From Siccirubricoccus sp. G192 (GTDB taxonomy: Bacteria; Pseudomonadota; Alphaproteobacteria; Acetobacterales; Acetobacteraceae), in the NCBI RefSeq assembly GCF_019084075.1, contig NZ_JAHREN010000001.1, positions 5,048,501 through 5,112,500 of the forward strand: a stretch of DNA of 64,000 bases, written 5' to 3'. The position numbers were made by a program, and so were the translations under genes. Of the stretch, positions 38,747 through 48,498 are shown piece after piece; within the stretch, counting starts at the first letter, position 1; every line of letters begins with the position of its first letter. The notes below the pieces were generated by a model. The model was not told the origin of the DNA. It did not search any database and saw only the letters and a program-made list of their open reading frames with translations.

Positions 38747-39757
38747 CTAATCCGCGCTCGCCCCGCTCGCCCGCACCACCGGCGGCCACATCGCGCAATG
38801 CTCGCCCACCATTTGCGTGAAGGCTTCCACCGAAAGGTCGCCGGCCTGGCTGTCGCTCTCGGCCAGGCGTGCGCGGACCTCCGGCTCGGCCATCACCGCG
38901 CGCAGTTCGCGGTTGAGGCGCTGCTGCACCGGGCCCGGCGTGGCGGCGGGCACCGCGATGCCGAACCAGCCGATCGTCACCAGATCTACGCCCTGTTCGC
39001 GGAAGGTCGGCACATCGGGGAAGGTCGGGCTGCGCGCCTCGGCGGAGATCGCGATCGCCCGCACCGAACCCTGGCGGATCGGCGCGGCGGCGGAGGGCAG
39101 GCTGTCCGACATCATCGGCACCGTGCCGCCCACCACCGCGGTCATGGCCGGCCCGGCGCCGCGGAAGGCCACATGCGTGAGCTTCGCCCCGGTGAGTTCG
39201 GCGAAGCGGACGATCAGCATGTGGTTGAGCGAGCCGGAGGCGGAGGAGGCCATGTCGAGCCCGTCGCGCGCCTCCTGCGACAGCCGCACCACGTCCTGCA
39301 GGGTCCGGCCGGGGAAGCCCTTGTTGGCGACGAAGACCAGGGGCTGCGTCGTCAGCAGGGCCACATGCGCGAAATCCCGCATCGGGTGGTAGCCGACATT
39401 GCGGTAGAGCGCCGGGCTGATCGCCATGACGGTGCTGGTGGAAAGCAGCATCGTATGCCCGTCCGGCGCCGATTGCGCGACGAAATTGGTGGCCAGCGTG
39501 CCGCCGGCGCCCGGCCGGTTCTCCACGATCACCGGCTGGCCCAGCCGCTCCTGCAACCCCTTCGCCGCCAGCCGCGCGATCAGGTCGGTGGAGCCGCCCG
39601 GCGCGAAGGTGACGACCAGGCGCAGCGGCTGGCTCGGCCAGGCCGGCTGCTGCGCCCGCGCCCCAGGGGCGAGCAGAGGGGCGAGCAGGGCGGCGGAACC
39701 GGCGAGTGCGGCGCGGCGGCCAAGGAATGGCCGGAACCGTGGTGGCATGGCAGGCAT
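38747..39757 (-). CDS. Bug/TctC-family tripartite tricarboxylate binding protein
   Basis: ATG 39757 (AGGGG ten bases upstream) gives a 336-residue precursor with a twin-arginine-like leader (GRRAALAGSAALLAPLLAPG). Family blocks are LRLVVTFAPGGSTDLIARLA, PVIVENRPGAGGTLATNFV, PDGHTMLLSTSTVMAISPAL and DMASSASGSLNHMLIVRF. It converges on the other Bug gene and diverges from modA by 161 bases. The ligand is unknown, and no TctAB homologues are close. Confidence 0.88.
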   Translation of the reverse strand: MPAMPPRFRPFLGRRAALAGSAALLAPLLAPGARAQQPAWPSQPLRLVVTFAPGGSTDLIARLAAKGLQERLGQPVIVENRPGAGGTLATNFVAQSAPDGHTMLLSTSTVMAISPALYRNVGYHPMRDFAHVALLTTQPLVFVANKGFPGRTLQDVVRLSQEARDGLDMASSASGSLNHMLIVRFAELTGAKLTHVAFRGAGPAMTAVVGGTVPMMSDSLPSAAAPIRQGSVRAIAISAEARSPTFPDVPTFREQGVDLVTIGWFGIAVPAATPGPVQQRLNRELRAVMAEPEVRARLAESDSQAGDLSVEAFTQMVGEHCAMWPPVVRASGASAD

Positions 39758-39918
39758 CTTTGGCGTTCCCCTGGAATCCTTGCCCCAGGACAGCACGCGG
39801 CCCGGCGCCCCGGCAACAACGCCCCGGCAACGCCACCCTGCACCGCGCAGGCACCGGATTGCCGGCACGGGCGCGGAAGGTTAAGGCCGACTCTATCCGG
39901 AAGGAGAGGATCGCCCGC

Positions 39919-40702
39919 ATGCGCCACCCCGGCACCCGCCGCGACCTGCTCGGCCTCGCCGCCGCGGTGCTGGCGGGCACCCCCGCCCTCGCGCAGCCGG
40001 CACCGCTCACCGTCTTCGCCGCCGCCAGCCTGCAGGACGGGCTGCGGGCGCTGGAGCCGCTCTGGCGCCAGGGCAGAGGGGAAAGGCCGCCGCTGCGCTT
40101 CTCCTTCGCCGCCTCCTCGGCGCTGGCGCGGCAGATCGAGCAGGGGGGCGCCGGCCGATCTCTTCGCCTCCGCCGATGAGGACTGGATGGACTACCTGGC
40201 GACGCGCGACCTGATCCGGCCGGAGACGCGCATCGCCCCGCTCGGCAATGCGCTGGTGCTGGTGGCGCCGGCCGACCGGCCGCTGGAGGTGGCGCTGGAG
40301 CCCGGCCTGGACCTGGCGGCGCTGCTCGGGCCGCAGGGAAGGCTGGCCATCGGCGACCCGGCGCATGTCCCGGCCGGCCGCTATGCCCGGCAGGCGCTCA
40401 TCGCGCTCGGTGCCTGGGAGGCCGTGGTGCCCCGCCTGGCGCGGGCCGGGGATGTCCGCGCTGCCCTGCTGCTGGTGCAGCGGGGGGAGGCGCCGCTCGG
40501 CATCGTCTATGCGACCGATGCCGCCGCCGTCCCCGGCATCCGCATCGCCGGCCGCTTCCCCGAGGGCAGCCACACCCCCATCATCTACCCCTTCGCCCTG
40601 ACCCGCCACGCCGCCCCGGCCGCGGCGGCGCTGCTGGCCCTCCTGACCGGGCCGGAGGCGGCGCCGGTCTGGCGACGGCTGGGCTTCCGGGTGCGCTCCT
40701 GA
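39919..40702 (+). pseudogene. modA: Molybdate ABC transporter binding protein ModA, frame broken once
   Basis: ATG 39919 (AGGAGAGG nine bases upstream) opens a signal peptide (RRDLLGLAAAVLAGTPALA) and the ModA entry LTVFAAASLQDGLRALEPLW. The frame shifts in the G-run 40143-40148, after which ADLFASADEDWMDYLATRDL to the C-terminus reads in the next frame to 40702. Removing one G restores about 260 residues, the usual length. ModA captures molybdate (and often tungstate) in the periplasm. Its stop overlaps the modB start (TGATG). The intact downstream genes and conserved second half suggest a sequence error. Confidence 0.83.
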
Positions 40703-41400
40703 TGCCGGACTGGCTCTCGGCCGAGGAATGGGAGGCGGTGCGGCTCAGCCTGGCGGTGGCCTGGCGGAGCGTGGTGCTCTCCCTGCCGCTCGCGGTCGTC
40801 ACCGCCTGGCTGCTCTCGCGCCGCCGCTTCCTCGGCCGGCCGCTGCTGGATGCGCTGGCGCATCTGCCGCTGGTGGTGCCGCCGGTGGCGGTCGGCTGGG
40901 GGCTGCTGATGCTGTTCGGCCTGCGCGGCCCGATTGGCGCGCCGCTGCAGGAATGGTTCGGCATCCGCCTGGTCTTCACCACCGAGGGCGCGGCGCTGGC
41001 CACCGCGGTGATGACCTTCCCGCTGATCGTCCGCGCCGTGCGGCTCTCCCTGGAAGGTGTCGATCCGGGGCTGGAGGCGGCGGCGCGGAGCCTCGGCGCC
41101 GGCGGCTTCGACCGCTTCCTCACCATCACCCTGCCGCTGATCGCGCCCGGCATCCTCTCCGGCGCCATCCTCGCCTTCGCCGCGGGGCTCGGCGGATTCG
41201 GCGCGGTGATCACCTTCGCCGCCAATATCCCGGGCGAGACCCAGACCCTGCCGCTGGCGATCTATGCCGCCACCCAGACACCGGGGGGCGAGGCGGCGGC
41301 GGCGCGCATGGCCGGCATATCCTTCGGCCTGGCGGTGGCCGGGCTGCTGCTGGCGGAGGCGGTGGCGCGGCACCTGCACCGCCTGCTCGGGCGCACCTGA
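40702..41400 (+). CDS. modB: Molybdate ABC transporter permease ModB
   Basis: The 232-residue permease has five or six membrane segments and the cytoplasmic ATPase-coupling loop EAAARSLGAGGFDRFLTITL (about 130-150). The family segments RRRFLGRPLLDALAHLPLVV and FGAVITFAANIPGETQTLPL are well kept. Translation is coupled to modA by a one-base overlap. It forms the membrane channel for molybdate with ModC. Confidence 0.93.
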   Translation: MPDWLSAEEWEAVRLSLAVAWRSVVLSLPLAVVTAWLLSRRRFLGRPLLDALAHLPLVVPPVAVGWGLLMLFGLRGPIGAPLQEWFGIRLVFTTEGAALATAVMTFPLIVRAVRLSLEGVDPGLEAAARSLGAGGFDRFLTITLPLIAPGILSGAILAFAAGLGGFGAVITFAANIPGETQTLPLAIYAATQTPGGEAAAARMAGISFGLAVAGLLLAEAVARHLHRLLGRT

Positions 41401-41416
41401 TGCTGCCGATCGCCTG

Positions 41417-42526
41417 ATGCTGGAGGTCGCACTGCGCCATGACTGGCCGCCGCCGCGCGGGGGCGAGGGGTTCAGCCTCGATATCGCCTTCGCCGCGCCG
41501 ACTCCCGGCGTCACGGTGCTGTTCGGCCCCTCCGGCTGCGGCAAATCCACCATCCTGGCGGCGGTGGCCGGGCTGCTGCGGCCGCGCGCCGGGCGGGTGG
41601 CGCTGGACGGCACGGTGCTGACCGATACCGCAAGCGGCCTGCTGGTGCCGGCCGAGCGGCGGCGCTGCGGCGTGGTGTTCCAGGAGGCGCGGCTGTTCCC
41701 GCATCTCTCGGTCGAGAGCAACCTCCGCTACGGCGCCCGCCGCGCGCCGCGCGAGGCCACGGGGCCGGGCTTCGGGGATGTGGTGGCGCTGCTCGGCATC
41801 GGCGGGTTGCTGCGCCGCCGCCCGGCCGGGCTTTCCGGTGGCGAGCGGCAGCGGGTGGCGCTCGGCCGCGCCCTGCTGGCCCGGCCCCTGCTGCTGCTGC
41901 TGGATGAGCCGCTGGCCTCGCTCGACCTGCCGCGCCGGGCGGAGGTGCTGCCGCTGCTGGAGCGCGTCCGCGATACCTTCCGGGTGCCGATGCTGCATGT
42001 GACGCATGCGCTGGAGGAGGTGGACCGGCTGGCCGATACGCTGGTGCTGCTGCAGGCCGGGCGGGTGCTGGCATCGGGCACCCCGGAGGCGCTGACCTCC
42101 CGCCCCGACCTGCCGCTGCTGGCCGGCCGCCGCGATGCCGGGGCGGTGCTGCGCTGCCTGGTGGCGGGGCATGATCCCGGGCGCGGCCTCTCCCGCCTCG
42201 ATTTCGCCGGCGGCAGCCTGCTGGTGCCGCTCCGGCCCGAACCCGCGGGCACGAGGCTCCGGCTCCGGCTGCGCGCCCGCGACGTGGCGCTGGCGACCCG
42301 CCCGCCCGAGGGCCTGGCCACGCATAACGTGCTGCCCGCGACGGTGGAGAGCATCGGCCCGGCACCCGGCAGCCCGCATGAGGTGCTGCTGCGCCTGCTG
42401 GTCGGGCCGACGCCGCTGCTGGTGCGGCTGACCCGGGATGCGGTGGGCACGCTCGGCCTGGCGCCGGGCCAGGGGGTCTGGGCGCTGGTGAAGTCGATCG
42501 CCTTCGACCATGGCGGGCCGGCATGA
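41417..42526 (+). CDS. modC: Molybdate ABC transporter ATP-binding protein ModC
   Basis: The 369-residue ATPase has Walker A GPSGCGKST (about 37-45), signature LSGGERQRVALGRALL, Walker B LLLLLDEPLASLDL and the switch histidine in HVTHALEEVDRLAD. A C-terminal TOBE/Mop oxyanion-binding domain (about 295-365, TRPPEGLATHNVLPATVESI) is typical of ModC. ATG 41417 is 16 bases after the modB stop; an ATG at 41400 overlapping that stop is in another frame and ends at once. Energises molybdate import needed for molybdoenzymes such as the nearby formate dehydrogenase. Confidence 0.93.
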   Translation: MLEVALRHDWPPPRGGEGFSLDIAFAAPTPGVTVLFGPSGCGKSTILAAVAGLLRPRAGRVALDGTVLTDTASGLLVPAERRRCGVVFQEARLFPHLSVESNLRYGARRAPREATGPGFGDVVALLGIGGLLRRRPAGLSGGERQRVALGRALLARPLLLLLDEPLASLDLPRRAEVLPLLERVRDTFRVPMLHVTHALEEVDRLADTLVLLQAGRVLASGTPEALTSRPDLPLLAGRRDAGAVLRCLVAGHDPGRGLSRLDFAGGSLLVPLRPEPAGTRLRLRLRARDVALATRPPEGLATHNVLPATVESIGPAPGSPHEVLLRLLVGPTPLLVRLTRDAVGTLGLAPGQGVWALVKSIAFDHGGPA

Positions 42527-42634
42527 GGATTGGCGGGCCATGCCTTCGGTGCCAAACTGGATTGCCGGGTATTCAACACTGAGTTGTGCTAGAGCGCATT
42601 TGGACCACCAACTGGCCCCTGGACACCAACCGGC

Positions 42635-43765
42635 ATGCCGGAGCATCCGATGCGCTTTCCCCGATCGCCTGTAGCCGGGCAGTTCCCTTCCCGTGCCGGC
42701 ACGCCCGCGTCCCGCGCGCCGCTGGTCCTGGCCTTGGCCCTGATCCTGGCCCTGACCGGCCTTGCCGGCAGGGGCCTGGCGCAGGAGGCGCCGATCCGGC
42801 TCAAAGTGGCTGGCGGCCTGGCGGAACTCAGCCAGTATCTCCGCCACGAACAGCCCTTCTGGACCCGCCGCGTGCCGGAACTCACCGGCGGGCGGGTGCG
42901 GGCGGAGATCGCGCCCTTCGACCGCAGCGGCATCCGCGGGCAGGAGATGCTCCAGCTCATGCGCCTCGGGGTGGTGCCCTTCGGCGATGTGCTGCTCGCC
43001 GTCGCCGCCGCGGAGGAGCCCGAGCTCAATGCCATCGACCTGCCGGTGCTGAACCCGGACATGGCGGCGCTGCGGCGGACCGTGGAACTCTGGCGGCCGC
43101 GGCTCGAATCCCTGCTGCGGGAGCGCTACGGGGTGGAACTGCTGGCGGTCTATACCTATCCGGCGCAGGTCGTGTTCTGCCGGCGCCCCTTTTCCGGCCT
43201 CGCCGACCTGGCGGGAAGGCGGGTGCGGACCTCCTCGGTCGGCCAGTCGGAACTGGTGGGCGGGCTCGGCGGCACGCCGGTGGTGATCCCCTTCGCCGAA
43301 ACCGTCGCGGCCATGCGCGGCGGCGTGGTGGAATGCGCGATCACCGGCGCGCTGTCCGGCAATGCCGTGGGCCTGCATGAGGTGGCCACGCATATCTCGC
43401 GGCTGGCGATCAGCTGGGGCGTGTCGATCTTCGGCGCCAATACGGCCGCCTGGGAGGCGCTGCCGGAGCCAATCCGGGGCCAGTTGCGGGCAGGCCTGCT
43501 GGAATTGCAGGAGGAGATCTGGCAGGCCGCGGAACGCGAGACCGAGGACGGGCTCGCCTGCAATGCCGGGCGGCCGGACTGCACCGAAGGCCGGCCTGGC
43601 CGGATGATCGTCATCGAGGAGCGCTGGCAGGACGAGGCCCGCCGCCTGCAATTGCTGCGCGATGTTGTGCTGCCGGGCTGGGTGCAGCGCTGCGGGCCGG
43701 ACTGCGCCGCGACCTGGAACCGCTTCATCGCCCCCTCGCTCGGTCTCTGGACAAGGGCGGATTAG
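42635..43765 (+). CDS. TRAP-type (DctP family) periplasmic binding protein
   Basis: The 376-residue protein has a long N-terminal region with a signal helix (about 28-48, LVLALALILALTGLAGRGLA); ATG 42650 is an alternative start. The DctP fold is indicated by RVRTSSVGQSELVGGLGGTP, PFAETVAAMRGGVVECAITG and ISWGVSIFGANTAAWEALP, with the conserved arginine-containing region before it. No DctQ/DctM membrane genes follow. Instead a hybrid histidine kinase starts two bases after its stop, so I infer a sensory role: ligand-loaded binding protein presented to the kinase, as in TorT/TorS-like pairs. Confidence 0.85.
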   Translation: MPEHPMRFPRSPVAGQFPSRAGTPASRAPLVLALALILALTGLAGRGLAQEAPIRLKVAGGLAELSQYLRHEQPFWTRRVPELTGGRVRAEIAPFDRSGIRGQEMLQLMRLGVVPFGDVLLAVAAAEEPELNAIDLPVLNPDMAALRRTVELWRPRLESLLRERYGVELLAVYTYPAQVVFCRRPFSGLADLAGRRVRTSSVGQSELVGGLGGTPVVIPFAETVAAMRGGVVECAITGALSGNAVGLHEVATHISRLAISWGVSIFGANTAAWEALPEPIRGQLRAGLLELQEEIWQAAERETEDGLACNAGRPDCTEGRPGRMIVIEERWQDEARRLQLLRDVVLPGWVQRCGPDCAATWNRFIAPSLGLWTRAD

Positions 43766-43767
43766 CC

Positions 43768-46684
43768 ATGCAGGCACGCGCCCTCCGCTTCGCAGTCGGC
43801 CTGTCGCTGCTGCTGCTGCTGCTGGCGCTGGCGGCCGGGACCGCCGGGCTGCTGGAACGCCTGCGGCAGAGCGCACGTGGCGCCGCGGCCGAGACGGTGC
43901 AGGGCGTCACCCGCGTGGTCGAGAGCACGCTCAACCGCCACTTCCTCTCGGTGGACGGGATGCTGGCCGGGCTGCCGGCCGTGATGGCGCAACTGGCGCA
44001 GGCCGGAGAGATCGATCCGGCTGCGGCCAGCCGCATGCTGCGGGAGCTGAATTTCCAGAATTCTCAACTTCCGCGACTTGCTGCTGCTCCGGCCCGATGG
44101 CCGGCCCTGGGCGGCTGCCCTGCCCGCCTCCCGGCAGCGGATGCTGCCGCTCGATGCCGGGGGCGGGGCCTCCCACCAGGGCGCGGTGGCGATCATCGGC
44201 CCGATGCGGAACCCGCTGACCGGGGAATGGGCGCTGTTCTTCAGCCGCCCCGTGACCCTGCCCGGCACCGGTCCCCTGCTGGCGGTGGCGGAGGTGCCGG
44301 TCTCCCTGGTCGCTACCCTGCTCGCGCCGGTCGGCGAGGTTCCGGGCCTGCGCATCTCCATCGAACGCGCGGACGGGCAGCTCCTGGCCAGCGTGCCGCA
44401 TGACGAGACCCGCATCGGGCGCCGGCTGGAGCGTAGCGCGGCCGGCCTGCCGGCGGATGGCGCCGCGGTCGAGATGCCGGGCCGCTTCGCCGATGTGCAG
44501 GTGATCGCCTCGGCGCGCGCGGCGCTCTATCCCGACCTCCATATCGTCGCCAGCTACGAGACGGGCGCCGCCTTCGCGGAATGGTCGCGCGACCGCCGCG
44601 TGCTGCTGACAGTCGCCGCCGGCACCTCGATGCTGCTGATCGCCCTGGCGCTGGCGCTGGACGCGGCGCTCCGGCAGCGCGAGCGGACCGAAGCCGAGCG
44701 GGCCCGGGCGCGCGCCGTGCTGGAAAGCGCGATCGACTCCATGTCGGACGGCTTCGTCATGTTCGATGCCGAGGACCGGCTGGTGATCTGCAACCAGCGC
44801 TACCGCGACCTCTATGCCGTCAGCGCCCCCTTCATCATGCCGGGCGCGGCCTTCGACGACATCATCCGCGAAGGCGCCAGGCGCGGGCAGTACCCGCAGG
44901 CGGGCCAGGACCTCGAGGCTTTCGTGGCGGAGGTCCGGTCCTGGCACCGCGGCGACTTCGAGCCGATGGAGCGGCTGCTGCCCGATGGCCGCTGGATCCT
45001 GGTGACCGAGCGGCGGACGCCGGATGGCGGCACGGTCGGCATCCGCACCGACATCACGCCCCTGAAACATGCCATGGCCGATCTCGCCGCGGCGCGCGAC
45101 GCGGCGGCGGCCGCCACCGAGGCGAAGTCGCGCTTCCTCGCGCATATGAGCCACGAGCTGCGTACGCCGCTGAACGGCGTGCTCGGCCTGGCGCAGGCCC
45201 TGGCCGGCGATCCCGGCCTCACCGGGGAGCAGCGGGCCCGGGCGCGGGTGCTGGAGGCCGCCGGGCGGCACCTGGTCGCGGTGGCGAATGACGTGCTCGA
45301 CCTCGCCAAGGTGGAGGCCGGGCGGCTGGAGCTGCGGCCGGTGCCGACCGCCCTGCCTGGCCTGCTGGAGAATTGCGCCACGCTGATCGAACCGGCGGCA
45401 AGGGAGAAGAGCCTCACCCTGCATCTTGCCCTGGCCCCCGAGCTGCCGCCGATGGTGCTGGCCGACCAGACGCGGCTGCGCCAATTGCTGCTCAACCTGC
45501 TGTCCAATGCGGTCAAATTCACCCCGCCCGGCGGCCAGGTGGAGCTGCACGGCCTGCTGCGGCAGCGGGAGGCCGATGCCTCGGGCCGCGTCCTGGTGCG
45601 GATCGAGGTGCGCGATACCGGCCCCGGGGTCCCGGAGGATGCACGCTCCGCCATCTTCGGTGATTTCGTGCAGCTGGAGCGGAGCGAGTTGCTGGGCGGC
45701 ACCGGCCTCGGCCTCACCATCGCAGCGCATATCGTGGAGCGGATGGGCGGGCGCATCGGCTGCGACAGCAATGCGGCGGCACCGGACGGAACCGGCGCGC
45801 TGTTCTGGGTCGAGCTGCCGCTGCCGCCCGTGGCGGCGCCGCAGCCGCGGCCGCAGGAGCCCGCGGCGGCATCCCCGGCACGCCGCAAGCTGCGGGTCCT
45901 GGTGGCCGATGACGTGCCCGCCAACCTGGCCGTCGCCCGCGCCCTGCTGGAATCCGCCGGGCATGGCGTGCATTGCGTTCCCGACGGCGCCCAGGCGGTG
46001 GCAACCATGGCGGCGGATGGCACCGCGGACCAGCCCTTCGATGTCGTGCTGATGGATGTGATGATGCCCGGCATGGATGGGCAGGAAGCGACCCGGCGCA
46101 TTCGCGCGCTGCCCGGCGCCGCCGGCCAGGTGCCGATCCTGGCAGTGACCGCCGGCGCCTTCGCCGAGGACATCGCCGCCTGCCGTGCCGCCGGCATGGA
46201 TGCCCATCTCGCCAAGCCGATCGAGCGGGAGGCGCTGATCGCCGCGCTGGAACGGCTGACCGCCGGCACGGCCGAGGCTGCCGCGCCGCCCCCGGCGGAG
46301 GCTGCCGGCGAATTCGCCAGCCTGCCGCTGCTGAGCCGCCAGGGCGAGGCGCTGCTCGCCGTGCCGGGGCTCGGCCCGGAGGCGGCGCAGGGCCTTGCGC
46401 TGGGATTCCTGCAGGAGATCCAGGCGGCCACCGCGCTGCTGCATGAGGTGACGGCGGAGTCCTGGCCGGAGATGATCCCGCCGGCGCATCGCCTGGCCGG
46501 CGCCGCCGCCACGCTGGGCGCCACCCGGCTGGCCACGGCGGCGCGCCGGCTGCAATCCGCGGGGCAGCGCCTGCCAGGGGCGGAGATGCTGGCGCTGCGG
46601 GACGTCGTGCTGGACATCGCCACCGCGACCATCGCGGTGCTGGAGGCGGCGCTGGCCCAGCCGGCGGGCACGCCCGTGGCCTGA
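43768..46684 (+). pseudogene. Hybrid sensor histidine kinase (PAS, HisKA, HATPase, receiver, Hpt), frame broken once
   Basis: ATG 43768 starts a membrane helix and the first part of a periplasmic sensor domain; the frame shifts at 44061-44065 (TTCTC, one base too many) and continues to 46684. Corrected, the protein has about 970 residues: two membrane helices around a region of about 245 residues, a PAS domain (ESAIDSMSDGFVMFDAEDRL), HisKA with the phospho-histidine in SHELRTPLNG, an HATPase (DTGPGVPEDA, GGTGLGLTIAAHIVERMGG), a receiver (VVLMDVMMPGMDGQEATRRI) and an Hpt domain (AHRLAGAAATLG). The phosphorelay's final regulator is not in the window. Unlike most other breaks here, this one is not in a G/C run. 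Confidence 0.85.
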
Positions 46685-46772
46685 ATGCCCCGCTCCGCCC
46701 CGGTGGGCGCCTTGTATCTCCGGCCCGATTCAGACCTCCGGGCCATGCGGCCCTGCGGTCATCGGGCCGCCC

Positions 46773-47510
46773 TCAGCGCCCCTGGAAGGCCGGTGGCCGC
46801 TTGTCGCGGAAGGCCGCCACGCCCTCCCGGAAATCCTCGGAATCGCGGATGGCGTTCAGCCGCTGCCCCTGCAGCGCCCATTGCTCGGAGGGGCCGCGCG
46901 GCAGGATGTCGTCGAGCACCATGCGCTTGATCCCGCCCAGCACCATCGGCGCGAAGCCGGCCATCTCCCTGCCCCATTCGATGGCCTTGGCCAGCGCCTG
47001 GCCCTCCGGCACCACCTCGTTCACCAGGCCCACCTGCGCGGCACGCTCGGCCTCGAAGGTGCGGCAGAGCAGCATGAGCTCCATGGCGATCTTGTGCGGG
47101 ATGCGGGAGGGCAGCGCCGCGATCATGCCGCCGGTCAGGCCGAGCTTGGCCTCCGGGTAGTAGAACCGGGCGCGGGCGCCGCAGACCGCGAGATCGGCCA
47201 TCATCGCCAGCACCAGGGCGCCGCCGATGCACCAGCCCTCCACCGCGGCGATCAGCGGCTTGTCGGTCTGCCAGCCGACATTCGGCACGGCGCGCCACAG
47301 TTCCGGCGGCTCCGAGACATCGGCGCCGAAGGAGAAGGCCTTGCTGCCCATCGCCGTCAGCACCGCCACGCGCTGGTCGGAGGCGGCGAAATCCTGCATC
47401 GCCGCCTGCACCTCCTCGGCCATCAGCCTGCTGATGGCATTGCCCTTGTCGGGCCGGTTCAGCGCCACGATGCGCACGGGACCCTCGTCCCAGACCTTCA
47501 CATGTTCCAT
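46773..47510 (-). CDS. Enoyl-CoA hydratase/isomerase family protein
   Basis: ATG 47510 follows an AGGTGGAA-like site and the Bug stop by only one base, giving 245 residues. The crotonase fold is clear (FSFGADVS oxyanion region, EGWCIGGALVLAMMADLAVC, AKLGLTGGMIAALPSRI), but the usual catalytic Glu near AKLG is not obvious, so dehydratase, isomerase or thioesterase-like chemistry are all possible. It ends the ligase-Bug-hydratase operon and converges on the hybrid kinase gene. Confidence 0.85.
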   Translation of the reverse strand: MEHVKVWDEGPVRIVALNRPDKGNAISRLMAEEVQAAMQDFAASDQRVAVLTAMGSKAFSFGADVSEPPELWRAVPNVGWQTDKPLIAAVEGWCIGGALVLAMMADLAVCGARARFYYPEAKLGLTGGMIAALPSRIPHKIAMELMLLCRTFEAERAAQVGLVNEVVPEGQALAKAIEWGREMAGFAPMVLGGIKRMVLDDILPRGPSEQWALQGQRLNAIRDSEDFREGVAAFRDKRPPAFQGR

Positions 47511-47511
47511 G

Positions 47512-48498
47512 CTATTCCACCTTTGCTCCGGTCCGCCGCACCGCCGCGCCGAACAATTCCCGGTCATTCCGCAGCCGGCGGGCGAAAGCCTCGCCCGCCT
47601 CGAAGCGCGGCGTCAGCCCCACCGGGGCCATGGCGCGCGCCACCTCCGGCATGGCCAGCACGCGCTCCAGCGCCGCGGTGAGGCGCCCCACCACCTCGGG
47701 CGGCAGGCCCGCCGGGCCCGCCAGGCCGAAGAAGGAGAGGCCTCCCTCGCCAAACATCCCGAGTTCGCGAAGCGTCGGCAGGTCGGGCAATTCCGCGCTG
47801 CGCCGCTCGCCCGTGGTGGCCAGGCCGATCAGCCTTCCGTCCTTGATGGCGGGGATGGCGATCGGGTCGAATTGCAGCTGCACCCGGCCAGCCAGCAGGT
47901 CGGTGAGCGCCGGGGAGGAGCCGCGATAGGGCACATGCTCCATCTGGATGCCGACCGCATCGGCGAAGATCTCGCCGGTCATCTGGGTGATGGTGCCATT
48001 GCCGGCGGAGCCGAAGCGCAGCCGCCCCGGATTGGCCTTCGCATAGGCCACCAGCTCCTGGATCGTGCGCACCGGCACGGAGGGGTGCATCGCCACCACG
48101 CCATCCGACATCGCCAGCAGCGAGACCGGCGTGAAGGCCCGCGCCGGATCATAGGAAAGCTGCATCATGTGCGGGCTGATGGTGAGCACGGCGGTCGGGA
48201 AGGTCAGCAGCGTATAGCCATCCGGCCGCGCCTGCGCGACCAGCCCCGCGCCGAGCGTGCCGCCGGCGCCGCCGCGATTCTCGATCACCACCGGCTGGCC
48301 CAGCACCTCGCCGAGCTTCGGCGCCACGGGGCGGGAGACGTTGTCGGTGCTGCCGCCCGGCGGATAGGGCACGATCAGGGTGATCGTCCGGTTCGGGTAG
48401 TCCGTCTGCGCCCGCGCGATGGCCGGCAGGGCGAGCGAGGCCCCCAGGGCGGCCAGGCCGCGGCGGGGAAATGGGGTTCTTGGCATCGGCGTCTCCAT
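47512..48498 (-). CDS. Bug/TctC-family tripartite tricarboxylate binding protein
   Basis: The 328-residue precursor starts at ATG 48498, overlapping the ligase stop by one base (TAATG); ATG 48486 is an alternative. The signal is FPRRGLAALGASLALPAIARA. Bug blocks are ITLIVPYPPGGSTDNVSRPV, PVVIENRGGAGGTLGAGLV, TLLTFPTAVLTISPHMMQL and MEHVPYRGSSPALTDLLAGR. It is strikingly similar to the Bug protein at 61622-62617. Position between an acyl-CoA ligase and a hydratase suggests it binds the acid these enzymes use. Confidence 0.9.
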   Translation of the reverse strand: METPMPRTPFPRRGLAALGASLALPAIARAQTDYPNRTITLIVPYPPGGSTDNVSRPVAPKLGEVLGQPVVIENRGGAGGTLGAGLVAQARPDGYTLLTFPTAVLTISPHMMQLSYDPARAFTPVSLLAMSDGVVAMHPSVPVRTIQELVAYAKANPGRLRFGSAGNGTITQMTGEIFADAVGIQMEHVPYRGSSPALTDLLAGRVQLQFDPIAIPAIKDGRLIGLATTGERRSAELPDLPTLRELGMFGEGGLSFFGLAGPAGLPPEVVGRLTAALERVLAMPEVARAMAPVGLTPRFEAGEAFARRLRNDRELFGAAVRRTGAKVE

